A stretch of 64,000 bases of DNA from Gracilibacillus massiliensis. Its GTDB lineage: Bacteria > Bacillota > Bacilli > Bacillales > Amphibacillaceae. The stretch spans positions 1,240,001 through 1,304,000 of the forward strand of contig NZ_CZRP01000013.1 in NCBI RefSeq assembly GCF_001458115.1. Direction: 5' to 3'. The position numbers and the translations under genes were made by a program. The notes below the pieces were generated by a model. That model was not told where the DNA came from. It did no database searches and saw nothing but the letters and a program-made list of their open reading frames with translations. Positions 17,534 through 27,441 of this stretch are shown here, one piece after another; position 1 is the stretch's first letter; the number at the start of each line of letters is the position of its first letter.

Positions 17534-18349
17534 ATGCTAGAAAAAAAACATATTAAACATGCAGCTCAAATAATCTCTACCCACAGCAGCACCATTGCCA
17601 AGTCAATCTCTAATCAACACAAGTATCCACAAATTTATATATTTATAGAAAATTTGATGTATTTACTTAGTAAAAGTTTGGAAAACATCACTAATAAAAA
17701 AGCATTAACAGAGTTTAAAAACACTGGTTTTAAAAACGGAAACATGACATTAGATCAAGAAATTTTTATAAGAACAGTGGACCTTTTTCCTCTAGTTAGT
17801 CAGTCAATTACTAGTATTTTAAAAGAAAAAATGGACCATCACATTATAAGTCACGACGAATACTATATACTATTAAAAAAAATAGACGAAATGATCTTAC
17901 ATTTTAATTCAGGCTATATATGTGGATATCTTCATTTTCATCAAACAAAAGTGGATACACATTTATCGGAAGAATTAATGGAGCTTTCAGTGCCAATTAT
18001 TAAAATTGACCATCATATTGGTGTGTGTCCTTTAATTGGTGAAATTGACGCCGAAAAGGCTACTATCTTAATGAATAAAACCGTTCATAATGTAGTAGAC
18101 AAAAAAATTGAATATCTCATATTGGATCTTACGGGAATTGGAAGTGTCGAAGATTCGGGATTACAACAATTATTCAAAGCTGTAAGCACCATGGAATTAG
18201 TAGGGACCACAATAATTTTTACAGGTATCCGAAGTCAAATAGCCATGTCATCTGCATTACTTAACATGGATCTTTCCAAAAAACACGTCTATCATACGGT
18301 TAGGGATGCTGTTATTTCTTTAAGTAAGAGCTCAGAAAACATATTATAG
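17534..18349 (+). CDS. RsbR-type stressosome protein (STAS domain)
   Basis: 271 residues: an N-terminal globin-like helical region of non-haem RsbR type (about 1-150) and a C-terminal STAS domain (about 155-265). STAS marks are PLIGEIDAEKATILMN, LILDLTGIGSVEDSGLQQLFKAV and GIRSQIAMSSALLNMDLSKKHVYHTVRDA. In RsbRA two threonines in these loops (T171, T205) are phosphorylated by RsbT; at the equivalent positions this protein appears to have Asp (or the next Ser) and Ser. The protein is probably one variant subunit of the 1.8-MDa stressosome that controls sigma-B. It stands alone, away from rsbST, like the RsbRB-RsbRD paralogues. GAGGAGG precedes the start. Confidence 0.8.
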   Translation: MLEKKHIKHAAQIISTHSSTIAKSISNQHKYPQIYIFIENLMYLLSKSLENITNKKALTEFKNTGFKNGNMTLDQEIFIRTVDLFPLVSQSITSILKEKMDHHIISHDEYYILLKKIDEMILHFNSGYICGYLHFHQTKVDTHLSEELMELSVPIIKIDHHIGVCPLIGEIDAEKATILMNKTVHNVVDKKIEYLILDLTGIGSVEDSGLQQLFKAVSTMELVGTTIIFTGIRSQIAMSSALLNMDLSKKHVYHTVRDAVISLSKSSENIL

Positions 18350-18451
18350 ATAGTCTGATATCCACAAATATTTTTTACAATATTTACAATAGAAATCATT
18401 GACATCTATAGAATAAAAGGTTATTATTATATTAAATGTTAATAAATGTAA
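18350..18451 (+). other. Leader region ahead of the SAM riboswitch
   Basis: About 100 AT-rich bases between the RsbR-type gene and the S-box. ATTGACA at 18398-18404 followed by TATAGA or TATTATTATA downstream could hold the promoter of the sulfur operon, but spacing choices are ambiguous. No gene is seen. Confidence 0.35.
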
Positions 18452-18568
18452 TTCTTATCCAGAGAGATGGAGGGGCAGGCCCTAAGAAATCTCGGCAACA
18501 GGTTCGTTAGTAGAACACTGTGCCAAATCCTGCGGGACAACTAATGTTGAAACCCGAAAGATAAGGAG
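18452..18568 (+). promoter_or_regulatory. SAM-I (S-box) riboswitch
   Basis: All S-box core blocks are in order: CTTATCCAGAGAGATGGAGG, the pseudoknot-forming AAATCTCGGCAACAGG, GTGCCAAATCCTGCGG, and AACCCGAAAGATAAGGAGG. P1 pairs TTCTTATC with GATAAGGA. SAM binding favours the terminator that follows (18583-18618), so the sulfate assimilation genes should be off when methionine/SAM is plentiful. Established for this class; the sequence match here is strong. Confidence 0.95.
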
Positions 18569-18582
18569 GAACGTCAAAAATG

Positions 18583-18618
18583 CCTACCTTCTTATCAAAA
18601 ACGATAAGGAGGATTTTT
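18583..18618 (+). terminator. S-box terminator
   Basis: CCTACCTTCTTATC pairs with GATAAGGAGG across AAAAAC and is followed by ATTTTTATT. Its 5' arm CTTCTTATC competes with the riboswitch P1 strand GATAAGGA, as expected of a transcription-attenuating S-box. Confidence 0.85.
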
Positions 18619-18655
18619 ATTGTGTTATGAAGTGAAACAATAAAGGGGGAAACAC

Positions 18656-19387
18656 ATGATTACGTACAAAAATTATATGGAAAGCCCATTAAATGAGGAA
18701 ACCCCAACAGTAGATGATCCCACAAAAGGAGCTTTAAACATTATTGAATGGGCTTATCATAACTATGGTGATTCACTAGTCTACGCTTGCAGTTTTGGTG
18801 CAGAAAGTATGGTGCTTATTGACCTTATTGCTAAGGTTAAAAAAGATGCAGCATTAGTTTTTCTAGATACCGGCCTGCATTTTCAAGAAACATATGACTT
18901 AATTGAAGAAGTGCAGCAACGATATCCATTACTAAATATTGATTTAAAAAAGCCCTCAATAACAGTAGATGAACAACGAGAACAATATGGTGCTGCCTTA
19001 TGGAAAAGAAATCCTGACCAATGTTGTTATATTCGAAAGGTTAAACCGCTTGAAGAAGCATTATCCGGGGCAACTGCTTGGATATCAGGTCTAAGAAGAG
19101 CACAATCGCCTACAAGAGCTAACACAAACTTCATTAACAAAGATGATCGCTTTCAATCCATCAAAATATGTCCGCTCATTCATTGGACATGGGAAGATGT
19201 TTGGGACTACATTGAATTAAATGACTTACCTTATAACAAACTACACGATCAAAATTATCCAAGTATTGGTTGTATTCCATGCACTACAAAAGTGTTAAAT
19301 AATGACGATGAACGGGCTGGCAGATGGGCCGATTTTCAGAAAACCGAGTGTGGCCTACACGCTAGTTCAGCTTCATCTACAAATTAA
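18656..19387 (+). CDS. cysH: Phosphoadenylyl/adenylyl-sulfate reductase
   Basis: 243 residues. PP-loop-type nucleotide fold with YACSFGAESMVLIDL, LDTGLHFQETYDL, the Cys-Cys pair in NPDQCCYIRKVKPLEEAL and CxxC in IGCIPCTT. The CC...CxxC set binds a [4Fe-4S] cluster and marks the branch (as in Bacillus subtilis CysH) able to reduce APS as well as PAPS. The C-terminal ECGLH carries the nucleophilic cysteine. It reduces activated sulfate to sulfite with thioredoxin. First gene after the S-box, with AAAGGGGG 8 bases before ATG. Confidence 0.93.
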   Translation: MITYKNYMESPLNEETPTVDDPTKGALNIIEWAYHNYGDSLVYACSFGAESMVLIDLIAKVKKDAALVFLDTGLHFQETYDLIEEVQQRYPLLNIDLKKPSITVDEQREQYGAALWKRNPDQCCYIRKVKPLEEALSGATAWISGLRRAQSPTRANTNFINKDDRFQSIKICPLIHWTWEDVWDYIELNDLPYNKLHDQNYPSIGCIPCTTKVLNNDDERAGRWADFQKTECGLHASSASSTN

Positions 19388-19466
19388 ACGTTTTTTTTAT
19401 TGCTTTATCTAAGTATTTCTATCGGATTAATGCAAATAAAAACTTTCAAAAAAAGAGGTGAATAGA

Positions 19467-21260
19467 ATGACTCTACAAGTGGTAAATAGTCCGTTTGATG
19501 AAAAGCAAACGGAGATATTAAATCAAGTCTTACCAACATTAACAGATGCACAAAAGAATTGGCTAGCAGGATATCTAGCAGCTTCACAAGCGGCTACAAA
19601 ACAGGATACGCCGCTCGAAAAAACTTCTGTAAAAGTAAAAACACGAACAGTGACCATTCTATATGGATCAGAAACCGGAAATAGTCAATCACTAGCTGAA
19701 AAAGTCTCACAACAATTAAAAACAATCGACCGAACTGTCACGATTTCTAGCATGGATGATTATAAACCAAAGAAGCTGAAGGAAGCAGAAGATTTGCTTA
19801 TTATAACGGCAACACATGGCGAAGGGGATCCGCCAGATAACGCCATTTTATTTCATGAGTTTTTACACAGTAGAAAAGCACCTAAGTTAGAGAAAGTTCA
19901 ATATTCTGTCCTCTCTCTTGGTGATGAATCGTATGAGCATTTCTGTCAAACAGGGAAAGACTTTGATAAACGTTTAGAAGAACTCGGGGCAACAAGAATT
20001 CACCCACGGATCGATTGTGATGTCGATTATGAGGAATTAGCAGAAGAATGGATCGATGGTGTATGTCAATTTCTACAAAAAGAGTCCAGTGCTGATACGA
20101 ATCAAGAAATTGTAACTACCAGCCCTGTTGAACAGCCTATCTATTCTAAAAGTAACCCTTTTTCAGCAGAAGTACTTGATAACATCAAACTGAGTGGCAA
20201 AGGTTCGACTAAAGAAACGAGACACATTGAAATTTCCTTGGATAGTTCAAATCTGCAATATGAACCTGGTGATTGTTTAGCCATTTATCCCAAAAACGAT
20301 CCGAATCTAGTGAAGGAAATTATTGAGAAACTTGGCTGGAATCCTGAACAAACGATACCAATTAATAAACAAGGCGAAATTCGTTCGATTCAAGAGGCGC
20401 TCACTTCTATTTTTGAGATTACTAGACTGACGAAAGGCTTATTAGAAAAAGCAGCAAACTTTTTTAACAACGATCATTTATCCCAGTTAATAAAAAATAC
20501 AGACGAACTCAAAAGATACTTAGAGGGTCGAGATTGGTTAGATTTACTTACTGACTATCCACCAGAAAATCTCGAGCCTTCGTCTATTATGCAAATCTTA
20601 CGAAAAATACCCGCAAGGCAGTACTCGATTTCAAGCAGTCATCAGGCAAACCCTGATGAAGTACATTTAACCGTAGCCACAGTTAGGTATCACACCCACG
20701 GACGCGATCGATGTGGTGTTTGTACAGGAGAGATTGCTGATAGGATTAAGCCTGGTGATTTACTAAATGTTTATGTCCATAAAAATCCTAACTTTAAATT
20801 TCCTTTTGATGAAGAAACACCTGTCATTATGATTGGACCAGGTACAGGAGTTGCACCTTTTAGAGGCTACATCGAGGAAAGAGAAGAATTAGAGTTGAAA
20901 GGAAAAACATGGCTCTTTTTTGGTGATCAACATTTTCGTTCCGACTTCCTATACCAGGTCGACTGGCAAAATTGGCTTAAAAAAGGATACCTCAACAAAA
21001 TGGATGTCGCCTTTTCACGTGATAGTAACGAAAAAGTATATGTTCAACATCGTATGTTGGAGAAAGCGCAAGAATTATATGAGTGGATCGAGGCAGGCGC
21101 ACATATTTACGTATGTGGGGATGAAAAAAGAATGGCCAAAGATGTGCATGAAACATTACACATGATCATTTCACAGGAAGGTAAGTTAGACGAACAAGCA
21201 ACAAAAGATTTTGTAAATAAATTAAAAGCAGAGAAAAGATATCAACGAGACGTGTATTAA
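19467..21260 (+). CDS. cysJ: Sulfite reductase (NADPH) flavoprotein, alpha subunit
   Basis: 597 residues from ATG 19467, chosen over GTG 19458 because AGAGGTG lies 6 bases before it. Domains: flavodoxin-like FMN domain (about 65-205, ILYGSETGNSQSLAEK and ATHGEGDPPDNA), then the ferredoxin-NADP reductase module with connecting region, FAD motif RQYSISSS and NADPH motifs GPGTGVAPFRGYIEER and YVCGDEKRMAKDV. It passes electrons from NADPH to the haemoprotein CysI for six-electron reduction of sulfite. It sits 18 bases ahead of cysI. Cytosolic. Confidence 0.93.
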   Translation: MTLQVVNSPFDEKQTEILNQVLPTLTDAQKNWLAGYLAASQAATKQDTPLEKTSVKVKTRTVTILYGSETGNSQSLAEKVSQQLKTIDRTVTISSMDDYKPKKLKEAEDLLIITATHGEGDPPDNAILFHEFLHSRKAPKLEKVQYSVLSLGDESYEHFCQTGKDFDKRLEELGATRIHPRIDCDVDYEELAEEWIDGVCQFLQKESSADTNQEIVTTSPVEQPIYSKSNPFSAEVLDNIKLSGKGSTKETRHIEISLDSSNLQYEPGDCLAIYPKNDPNLVKEIIEKLGWNPEQTIPINKQGEIRSIQEALTSIFEITRLTKGLLEKAANFFNNDHLSQLIKNTDELKRYLEGRDWLDLLTDYPPENLEPSSIMQILRKIPARQYSISSSHQANPDEVHLTVATVRYHTHGRDRCGVCTGEIADRIKPGDLLNVYVHKNPNFKFPFDEETPVIMIGPGTGVAPFRGYIEEREELELKGKTWLFFGDQHFRSDFLYQVDWQNWLKKGYLNKMDVAFSRDSNEKVYVQHRMLEKAQELYEWIEAGAHIYVCGDEKRMAKDVHETLHMIISQEGKLDEQATKDFVNKLKAEKRYQRDVY

Positions 21261-21278
21261 AGGGGGAATAGGAAACTC

Positions 21279-22991
21279 ATGGCAGATCAATCAAAAAAAT
21301 TAGATCCAATTGAAATATTAAAAGAAGATAGTCAGTTTTTGCGGGGGACCATTAAAGAAGGGTTACAAGATCCAATTACCGCATCGATCTCAGACGATGA
21401 TACAAAACTGTTGAAATTTCACGGCAGTTATCAACAAGATGATCGCGACATTCGGGATGAAAGACGCAAACAAAAGTTAGAACCAGCCTACCAATTTATG
21501 CTGCGGGTCGCCATTCCAGGTGGTGTCTCAACAGCTAAACAATGGTTAGCGGTAGATGAGTTAGCGCAAAAATATGGAGACGGAACAATTAAATTAACGA
21601 CACGTCAAGCTTTTCAATTACACGGTATTTTGAAGTGGAATTTAAAAGATACGATAAAAACAATTAACGATGAATTAATGACCACAATCGCCGCCTGTGG
21701 TGATGTCAATCGAAATGTCATGTGTAATCCAAATCCGTATCAATCGGAGATTCACCAGGAAATTCAGGATTGGGCACAAAAAATCAGCGATCATCTCTCA
21801 CCAAAAACAGGCGCCTATCATGAAATATGGTTGGATCAGGAAAAAATAATAGATTCCAAACAAGAAGCCGAGCCAATCTACGGAAAAACGTATTTACCTA
21901 GAAAGTTCAAAATTGGAATCGCTGCTCCCCCTTCGAATGATGTCGATGTCTTTTCGCAAGATCTAGGATTAATCGCGATTATCGATGACAATGAAGTAAA
22001 AGGCTTCAATGTCGTGGTCGGTGGCGGTATGGGCTCTACCCATGGAAATACGGAGACCTATCCTCAAGTAGGGAAAATCGCCGGGTATTGTGATAAAAAA
22101 GACGTCATTGAAGTTGCCGAAAAAGTAGTGACCATTCAACGTGATTATGGAAACCGTGAGAATCGTAAAAATGCGCGCTTCAAATATACGATTGATCGCT
22201 ATGGTCTGGATTGGTTTAAACAAGAATTGGCAGAACGATTAAGCTGGGAACTTGAGGAAGCGAAGAACTATCATTTTGATCATAATGGTGACAGATATGG
22301 CTGGATAAAGGGCAAAAACAGGTGGCACCTCACCCTTTTTGTTGAAAATGGCCGAGTAAAAGATACAGATGACTATCAATTAATGACAGCATTACGTGAA
22401 ATTGCTCAAATTCATACTGGTGATTTCCGATTAACACCAAACCAAAATTTAGTGCTTGCGAATGTGACAGCACCAAAAAAGAAAAAAATCCAGGAAATTA
22501 TCGAAATGTACGGCATCACTGATGGTAAGCATTATTCTGGATTACGCCGAAACTCAATCGCTTGTGTTGCACTACCCACGTGTGGGTTGGCCATGGCAGA
22601 GTCAGAACGTTATTTACCTTCTTTAATCGACAAAATTGAAGGGCTCTTAGCAGCAGAAGGAATCCAGGAAAAGGAAATCGTGATTCGAATGTCCGGTTGT
22701 CCCAATGGCTGTTCACGACCTGCTCTTGCCGAAATTGCTTTTATTGGTAAAGCGCCAGGAAAATACAACTTTTATTTAGGTGGTAGTTTTATTGGTGACA
22801 GATTAAATCAATTATATCGTGAAAATATCGGAGAAGCTGAAATTCTCTCACTATTAAAAGATTTATTTCACGACTTTGCAACAAACCGCTTAGAGAAAGA
22901 ATACTTTGGAGATTTTGTGGTCCGCAAAGGATATGTAGAGGAAGTATATGATGGTAGACAATTTCATCGCGAGCAGAAAGGAGCTTTATAA
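21279..22991 (+). CDS. cysI: Sulfite reductase haemoprotein, beta subunit
   Basis: 570 residues, usual length. The duplicated ferredoxin-like half-domains are seen, with siroheme-binding TRQAFQLHG and LTPNQN, and the cluster cysteines in [16 protein letters not shown] and [10 protein letters not shown] (C-X5-C and C-X3-C), which hold the [4Fe-4S] cluster coupled to siroheme. Reduces sulfite to sulfide with electrons from CysJ. AAGGGGGAATAGG precedes the ATG. Its TAA shares a base with the ATG of sat. Confidence 0.95.
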   Translation: MADQSKKLDPIEILKEDSQFLRGTIKEGLQDPITASISDDDTKLLKFHGSYQQDDRDIRDERRKQKLEPAYQFMLRVAIPGGVSTAKQWLAVDELAQKYGDGTIKLTTRQAFQLHGILKWNLKDTIKTINDELMTTIAACGDVNRNVMCNPNPYQSEIHQEIQDWAQKISDHLSPKTGAYHEIWLDQEKIIDSKQEAEPIYGKTYLPRKFKIGIAAPPSNDVDVFSQDLGLIAIIDDNEVKGFNVVVGGGMGSTHGNTETYPQVGKIAGYCDKKDVIEVAEKVVTIQRDYGNRENRKNARFKYTIDRYGLDWFKQELAERLSWELEEAKNYHFDHNGDRYGWIKGKNRWHLTLFVENGRVKDTDDYQLMTALREIAQIHTGDFRLTPNQNLVLANVTAPKKKKIQEIIEMYGITDGKHYSGLRRNSIACVALPTCGLAMAESERYLPSLIDKIEGLLAAEGIQEKEIVIRMSGCPNGCSRPALAEIAFIGKAPGKYNFYLGGSFIGDRLNQLYRENIGEAEILSLLKDLFHDFATNRLEKEYFGDFVVRKGYVEEVYDGRQFHREQKGAL

Positions 22992-24178
22992 TGGTAGCAA
23001 TTAAGGAAAAATTAAATGAGACGATTTCCGCACATGGTGGTAGTCTCGTCAATCGTGAAGTAACAGGGGTAGAAAGAGAAAAACTTTTATCGGAAGCGAA
23101 AAACTTTAACTCCCTCACCATCAATGCCTGGAGTATCTCTGATTTGGAATTGATCGGAATTGGTGGCTTTAGTCCACTGACAGGCTTCCTGGGAGAAGAA
23201 GACTATTTAGAAGTAGTAAATAACCTCCACTTAAAAGATGGCAACGTCTGGAGTATTCCTATTACTCTAGCAGTAACAGAGAAAGAAGCAGACTCATTAA
23301 ATATTGGAGAAACGATTGCACTGTACGGCGAGGATGGTATTCTTTATGGTACCTTAGATCTACAGGAAAAATATAGGTATGATAAACAAAAAGAAGCAGC
23401 TTCCGTATATGGTACTACAGATCAAGCACACCCAGGAGTTAAAAAGCTTTATGAGAAAGGTAATGTCTATTTAGCAGGACCGATTGCTTTAGTGAATCGT
23501 CCTAAGCATGATCAATTTAAAGATTTTCATCTCGACCCTACTGAAACGAGACAATTATTTCAAGATCTAGGCTGGAAAACAGTTGTCGGATTTCAAACAA
23601 GGAACCCTGTCCACCGCGCACATGAATATATTCAAAAATGTGCGTTAGAAACGGTTGATGGCTTATTATTAAATCCTTTAGTTGGTGAGACCAAGTCAGA
23701 TGACATTCCAGCAGATATTCGGATGGAGAGCTATCAAACGATTTTAAAGCATTATTACCCGAAAGATCGTACTAGATTAGTCATTTACCCTGCTGCGATG
23801 CGCTATGCTGGACCTCGCGAAGCAATTTTACATGCAATTGTTCGCCAAAATTATGGATGTACCCATTTTATTGTAGGTCGAGATCATGCAGGAGTCGGTA
23901 ATTATTATGGTACTTATGAAGCACAGGAATTAATCTCAAAATATCAAGATGAATTAGGTATTCAGATTTTCAAGTTTGAGCATGCCTTTTATTGCAACAA
24001 ATGTGAGAATATGGCCTCTCAAAAAACCTGCCCACATGATAAGTCTGAGCACGTTCATTTAAGTGGAACCAAAGTGAGAGAAATGTTACGTAATGGCGAG
24101 TCTTTACCGCGACAATTCTCTAGACCAGAGGTGGCAGAAGTATTAATCAAAGGATTACAAAGGGGTTCAAAGCAATGA
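22991..24178 (+). CDS. sat: Sulfate adenylyltransferase (ATP sulfurylase)
   Basis: 395 residues, the monofunctional bacterial form. Catalytic [12 protein letters not shown] (the HXXH motif), [28 protein letters not shown] and GRDHAGVG are in place. A C-terminal zinc site is visible as [15 protein letters not shown]. Makes adenylyl sulfate and pyrophosphate from ATP and sulfate, the first step of assimilation. Start overlaps the cysI stop by one base; end overlaps cysC by four. Confidence 0.95.
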   Translation: MVAIKEKLNETISAHGGSLVNREVTGVEREKLLSEAKNFNSLTINAWSISDLELIGIGGFSPLTGFLGEEDYLEVVNNLHLKDGNVWSIPITLAVTEKEADSLNIGETIALYGEDGILYGTLDLQEKYRYDKQKEAASVYGTTDQAHPGVKKLYEKGNVYLAGPIALVNRPKHDQFKDFHLDPTETRQLFQDLGWKTVVGFQTRNPVHRAHEYIQKCALETVDGLLLNPLVGETKSDDIPADIRMESYQTILKHYYPKDRTRLVIYPAAMRYAGPREAILHAIVRQNYGCTHFIVGRDHAGVGNYYGTYEAQELISKYQDELGIQIFKFEHAFYCNKCENMASQKTCPHDKSEHVHLSGTKVREMLRNGESLPRQFSRPEVAEVLIKGLQRGSKQ

Positions 24179-24774
24179 CAGAAACAAAAAATATCGTTTG
24201 GCATGACTCTGTAATCACCAAGCAGGATCGCATCAAACAAAACAACCATCAGAGTCCGGTATTGTGGTTTACAGGTTTATCTGGCTCTGGAAAATCCACA
24301 CTCACAGTCGCTTTGGAAAAAGCATTGCATGAAAGAGGGGTTCGTTCTTATCGCCTAGATGGAGATAATATTCGCCATGGATTAAACGCTAACCTGGGCT
24401 TCACTCCTAACGATCGGAAAGAGAACATTAGACGAATTGGTGAGGTCTCCAAACTATTAAATGATGCGGGCCTTTTCACATTAACAGCCTTTATTTCTCC
24501 TTATAGGGAAGACCGGGATAATGTTAGACAAATAATACCAGATGGCGAGTTCATCGAAGTATATGTAAAGTGTAGTTTGGAAAGCTGTGAAGCGCGCGAT
24601 CCAAAAGGTCTTTATCAAAAAGCACGATCCGGTGAGATTAAAGGTTTCACAGGTATTGATGCGCCTTATGAGAAACCGATCGCTCCTGAGTTAGTAATTG
24701 ATACGGAAAGTAAGTCTGTGGAAGAAGCAGTCGCAGAAGTGCTAGAGTATTTAAAGATAAGAAATTACTTGTAA
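24175..24774 (+). CDS. cysC: Adenylyl-sulfate kinase
   Basis: 199 residues. Walker [11 protein letters not shown], the APS-binding block [31 protein letters not shown] and the lid region [20 protein letters not shown] are those of APS kinase, which phosphorylates adenylyl sulfate to PAPS. ATGA overlap with sat. Last gene of the operon, closed by a terminator at 24789. With a CC-CxxC-type CysH, the reductase might act on APS directly, so the kinase may serve as an alternative route. Confidence 0.95.
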   Translation: MTETKNIVWHDSVITKQDRIKQNNHQSPVLWFTGLSGSGKSTLTVALEKALHERGVRSYRLDGDNIRHGLNANLGFTPNDRKENIRRIGEVSKLLNDAGLFTLTAFISPYREDRDNVRQIIPDGEFIEVYVKCSLESCEARDPKGLYQKARSGEIKGFTGIDAPYEKPIAPELVIDTESKSVEEAVAEVLEYLKIRNYL

Positions 24775-24788
24775 GTGGATAATAGTAG

Positions 24789-24822
24789 AAAAATCCGAGC
24801 TTTCTGAGGGTTCGGATTTTTC
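24789..24822 (+). terminator. Terminator of the sulfate assimilation operon
   Basis: AAAAATCCGA and TCGGATTTTT pair around a 13-base loop, 14 bases after the cysC stop, with a T tract. Confidence 0.88.
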
Positions 24823-24842
24823 TTATTTGCATCTTACTTTGT

Positions 24843-24938
24843 TCTTCTTGCAGATTTCTTCTCCTTCTTGCATTTCACACCGCTCTTCTTGCAAATTTCC
24901 TCTCCTTCTTGCATTTCTCACTGCTCTTCTTGCAGATT
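24843..24938. repeat. 41-bp tandem repeat (CTTCTTGCA family)
   Basis: Two full 41-base units and a third partial one (24843-24883, 24884-24924, 24925-24938), each made of two half-units starting with CTTCTTGCA about 20 bases apart. The phrase alternates between TTGCAGATTTC or TTGCAAATTTC and TTGCATTTC. It lies in the short gap between the cysC terminator and the convergent DUF1232 gene. Not a CRISPR: units are contiguous with no unique spacers. Confidence 0.85.
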
Positions 24939-24947
24939 TTTTAAAAA

Positions 24948-25367
24948 TTATTCCTCAGTATCCTGCTCAATAAATTTCTTACTATTTTTCCAATTAATGT
25001 ACCTGTCTATATCCTCTGAAATTTGTTTGATGGCAAATCCTATAACTGCTGCATCATCAAAGAAACCTAAGCCAACGATAAAGTCCGGTATTAAGTCGAT
25101 CGGAGAAACAAAATATAAAATAGTTGCAATAATCATAATAATAGAGCCTTTGGGTATTTCTTTATACTCTCCTTTGATCCATGATCGGAACATTTCTAAA
25201 AGTAATTGGAGCTTTTCCCATACTTCTTCAAGTCGCCCCTTTTTCTGATTGGCTTTATTCACTGCTTCATTTAAAAGGTTTTCTGATTTCTTTTTATTTT
25301 GAAAGTACTCTTTTGCCTTAGATGTATATTTTTTGTACCCTTGTTCATAATTTTTAGCTTTTGGCAT
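24948..25367 (-). CDS. DUF1232 (YkvA-like) membrane protein
   Basis: 139 residues from ATG 25367, which has AAAAGGAG about 9 bases upstream; the in-frame TTG at 25388 lacks one. The C-terminal half carries the DUF1232 hallmark LYFVSPIDLIPDFIVGLGFFDDAAVIGFAI, a hairpin-like membrane-associated segment with SPIDLIPD. The N-terminal half is charged and probably helical. The family has no firmly established function; it is widespread in Bacillaceae as YkvA-like proteins. Monocistronic, convergent with cysC. Confidence 0.8.
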   Translation of the reverse strand: MPKAKNYEQGYKKYTSKAKEYFQNKKKSENLLNEAVNKANQKKGRLEEVWEKLQLLLEMFRSWIKGEYKEIPKGSIIMIIATILYFVSPIDLIPDFIVGLGFFDDAAVIGFAIKQISEDIDRYINWKNSKKFIEQDTEE

Positions 25368-25458
25368 CGTCAACGAGCTCCTTTTCAAAGTGGATTCCTA
25401 TTTTTACGTTATCATAACAAACATACTTTATCTATGTCCATCCACTTTACATAAAAAG

Positions 25459-25491
25459 AAAAAAGCTATTCCTCCAAAAGGAAATAGCTTT
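25459..25491 (-). terminator. Terminator of the fru operon
   Basis: AAAGCTATTTCC and GGAATAGCTTTTTTC read on the minus strand form a stem followed by a long T run, directly after the fruA stop. Confidence 0.8.
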
Positions 25492-25497
25492 GATCTA

Positions 25498-27366
25498 TTA
25501 TTTTTTATCAATTGGTTTCTTCCAAAATCCAATCATTAGCGCTGATATGATCGCACCAATTAAGATGGCGATAATATACATCAACCAGCTTCCTTCTACA
25601 GTAGGAATAACGAAAATTCCGCCATGTGGTGCTGGTAAACCGACACCAAATAATAATGCTAAACCACCTGCTACCGATGAACCGACAATAATGGAAGGAA
25701 TAACCCTGCCCGGATCTGCTGCGGCAAACGGTATCGCACCTTCTGTAATAAAGAAGGAACCTAAGGCATAATTGGTTTTACCTGCATCTTGTTCTTCTTT
25801 CGTAAATTTGTTACGGAAGAAAGTAGTTGCAAGTGCCAATGCTAATGGTGGCACCATTCCACCTGCCATAACAGCTGCATGTGGTCCTAAATTACCTGCT
25901 TCGATCATTGCAATACCAAAGGTAAATGCTGTCTTATTGATAGGACCTCCCATATCAACTGCCATCATTCCACCTAAAATCAGACCTAACAATAGCGCGT
26001 TAGCACCTGTCAATCCACCTAACCATGATTCTAATCCTGTCATGATATTGGCAATTGGTTCAATAATGATAAACATGATAAGGCCGGTAACAAATATATT
26101 AATAACTGGATAAAATAAAATTGTTTTAATACCATCAAAAGACTTCGGCATACCTGCTAAAAGCTTCTTCACACCTACAGCTACATAACCACCTAAGAAA
26201 CCTGCAATTAAACCACCAAGGAAACCTGCTCCGCCTGTCGATGCCATAAAACCACCGATCATTGCTGGGGCAAAACCTGGTCGATCAGCTATACTCATAC
26301 CGATGAAACCTGCTAAAACAGCAACCATTAAACCAAAACCATATTGCCCACCGATCTCATTTATAGCAGCTGCAAAGGCATTATACTGTGAGCTCTCAGG
26401 ATCTGCTGAATTAATACCAAAGAAGAATGATATTGCAATTAAAACACCACCACCGACAACAAATGGAAGCATGTTCGAAACACCATTCATTAAGTGTTTA
26501 TAAAAACCAGTTCTTTCACCGCTTGAACCAGAACTGCCACTCCCATCACCTTCATAAATCGGTGCATCTCCACTTAGTGCCGTATTAATAAGTTCTTCTG
26601 GCTTGCGAATTCCGTCTGTGACACCTCTTCTTAATACTTGTTTTCCATCAAAACGGTCCATCTCTACTTTAGTGTCAGCTGCAATGATAATCGCCTTCGC
26701 ATTGGCAATATCAGCATCTGTTAGTCTGTTCTTGACACCATCTGAGCCATTTGTTTCTACCTTTATCGAGACACCCAACTCTTTTGCTTTATCTTTTAAG
26801 GCATCTGCTGCCATATAGGTATGTGCAATACCAGTAGGACAACCAGTTACCGCAAGAATTTCTGGTCCAGATGATTGGTTGCTTGCTTCTGTTTCTTCTT
26901 TTCCTAACTTTTCTTCCTCTTTTTCATCAATAATACGTAATATTTGTTCCTCAGAATCCGCTTCCATTAATTGGTTACGGAAATCTTCATCAATAAGCAA
27001 TGTTGATAATCGAGATAAGGTTTGTAAATGGTCATTGTTCGCACCTTCACTCGCTGCAATCATGAAAAAGAGATGTGCCGGTTTACCGTCTAATGAATCA
27101 TAATCTAAACCTGATTTAGATCTTGCAAATACAATCGCCGGAGTAGCTACTGCATTCGTTTTTGCATGGGGAATGGCTACATTATCTCCGACTCCTGTAC
27201 TGCTTTGATTTTCTCTATCCCAGATCGCTTGAACAAATTGTTGTTGATCATTTAAATAATTCCCTTTAGCCAATTGGCCTGCCATTTCTTCAATAATCGC
27301 TTCTTTTGACTGGGCATTTACGTCCAATAACATAATGTCTTTTCGCAAAAGCTCTGTTATTTTCAT
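25498..27366 (-). CDS. fruA: Fructose PTS transporter, EIIABC
   Basis: 622 residues from ATG 27366 (GAGAGG lies 9 bases before it; ATG 27375 has no spaced site). Domains: EIIA (about 1-145, phosphohistidine in NVAIPHAKT), EIIB (about 168-265, phosphocysteine in AVTGCPTGIAHTYMAA) and EIIC (about 290-620) with eight to ten membrane segments and GGPINKTAFTFG. The A-B-C order is that of FruA in Bacillus. It imports fructose and phosphorylates it to fructose 1-phosphate, using HPr. Last gene of fruR-fruK-fruA, 75 bases after fruK. Between fruK and fruA I see no separate terminator. Confidence 0.93.
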   Translation of the reverse strand: MKITELLRKDIMLLDVNAQSKEAIIEEMAGQLAKGNYLNDQQQFVQAIWDRENQSSTGVGDNVAIPHAKTNAVATPAIVFARSKSGLDYDSLDGKPAHLFFMIAASEGANNDHLQTLSRLSTLLIDEDFRNQLMEADSEEQILRIIDEKEEEKLGKEETEASNQSSGPEILAVTGCPTGIAHTYMAADALKDKAKELGVSIKVETNGSDGVKNRLTDADIANAKAIIIAADTKVEMDRFDGKQVLRRGVTDGIRKPEELINTALSGDAPIYEGDGSGSSGSSGERTGFYKHLMNGVSNMLPFVVGGGVLIAISFFFGINSADPESSQYNAFAAAINEIGGQYGFGLMVAVLAGFIGMSIADRPGFAPAMIGGFMASTGGAGFLGGLIAGFLGGYVAVGVKKLLAGMPKSFDGIKTILFYPVINIFVTGLIMFIIIEPIANIMTGLESWLGGLTGANALLLGLILGGMMAVDMGGPINKTAFTFGIAMIEAGNLGPHAAVMAGGMVPPLALALATTFFRNKFTKEEQDAGKTNYALGSFFITEGAIPFAAADPGRVIPSIIVGSSVAGGLALLFGVGLPAPHGGIFVIPTVEGSWLMYIIAILIGAIISALMIGFWKKPIDKK

Positions 27367-27441
27367 GTTCCTCATCCTCTCATGTATTTTTATTCTCTAA
27401 AAGGTGCCCTCTGTTCATCATGCACGCGTTTGTTATGGAAA

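Noticed and set aside
24843-24938. Short direct repeats like a CRISPR array
   Set aside because: Units are adjacent without unique spacers and no cas genes are nearby.
25490-27103. Several plus-strand open frames opposite fruA
   Set aside because: They mirror the codon pattern of the real minus-strand gene and lack ribosome sites.
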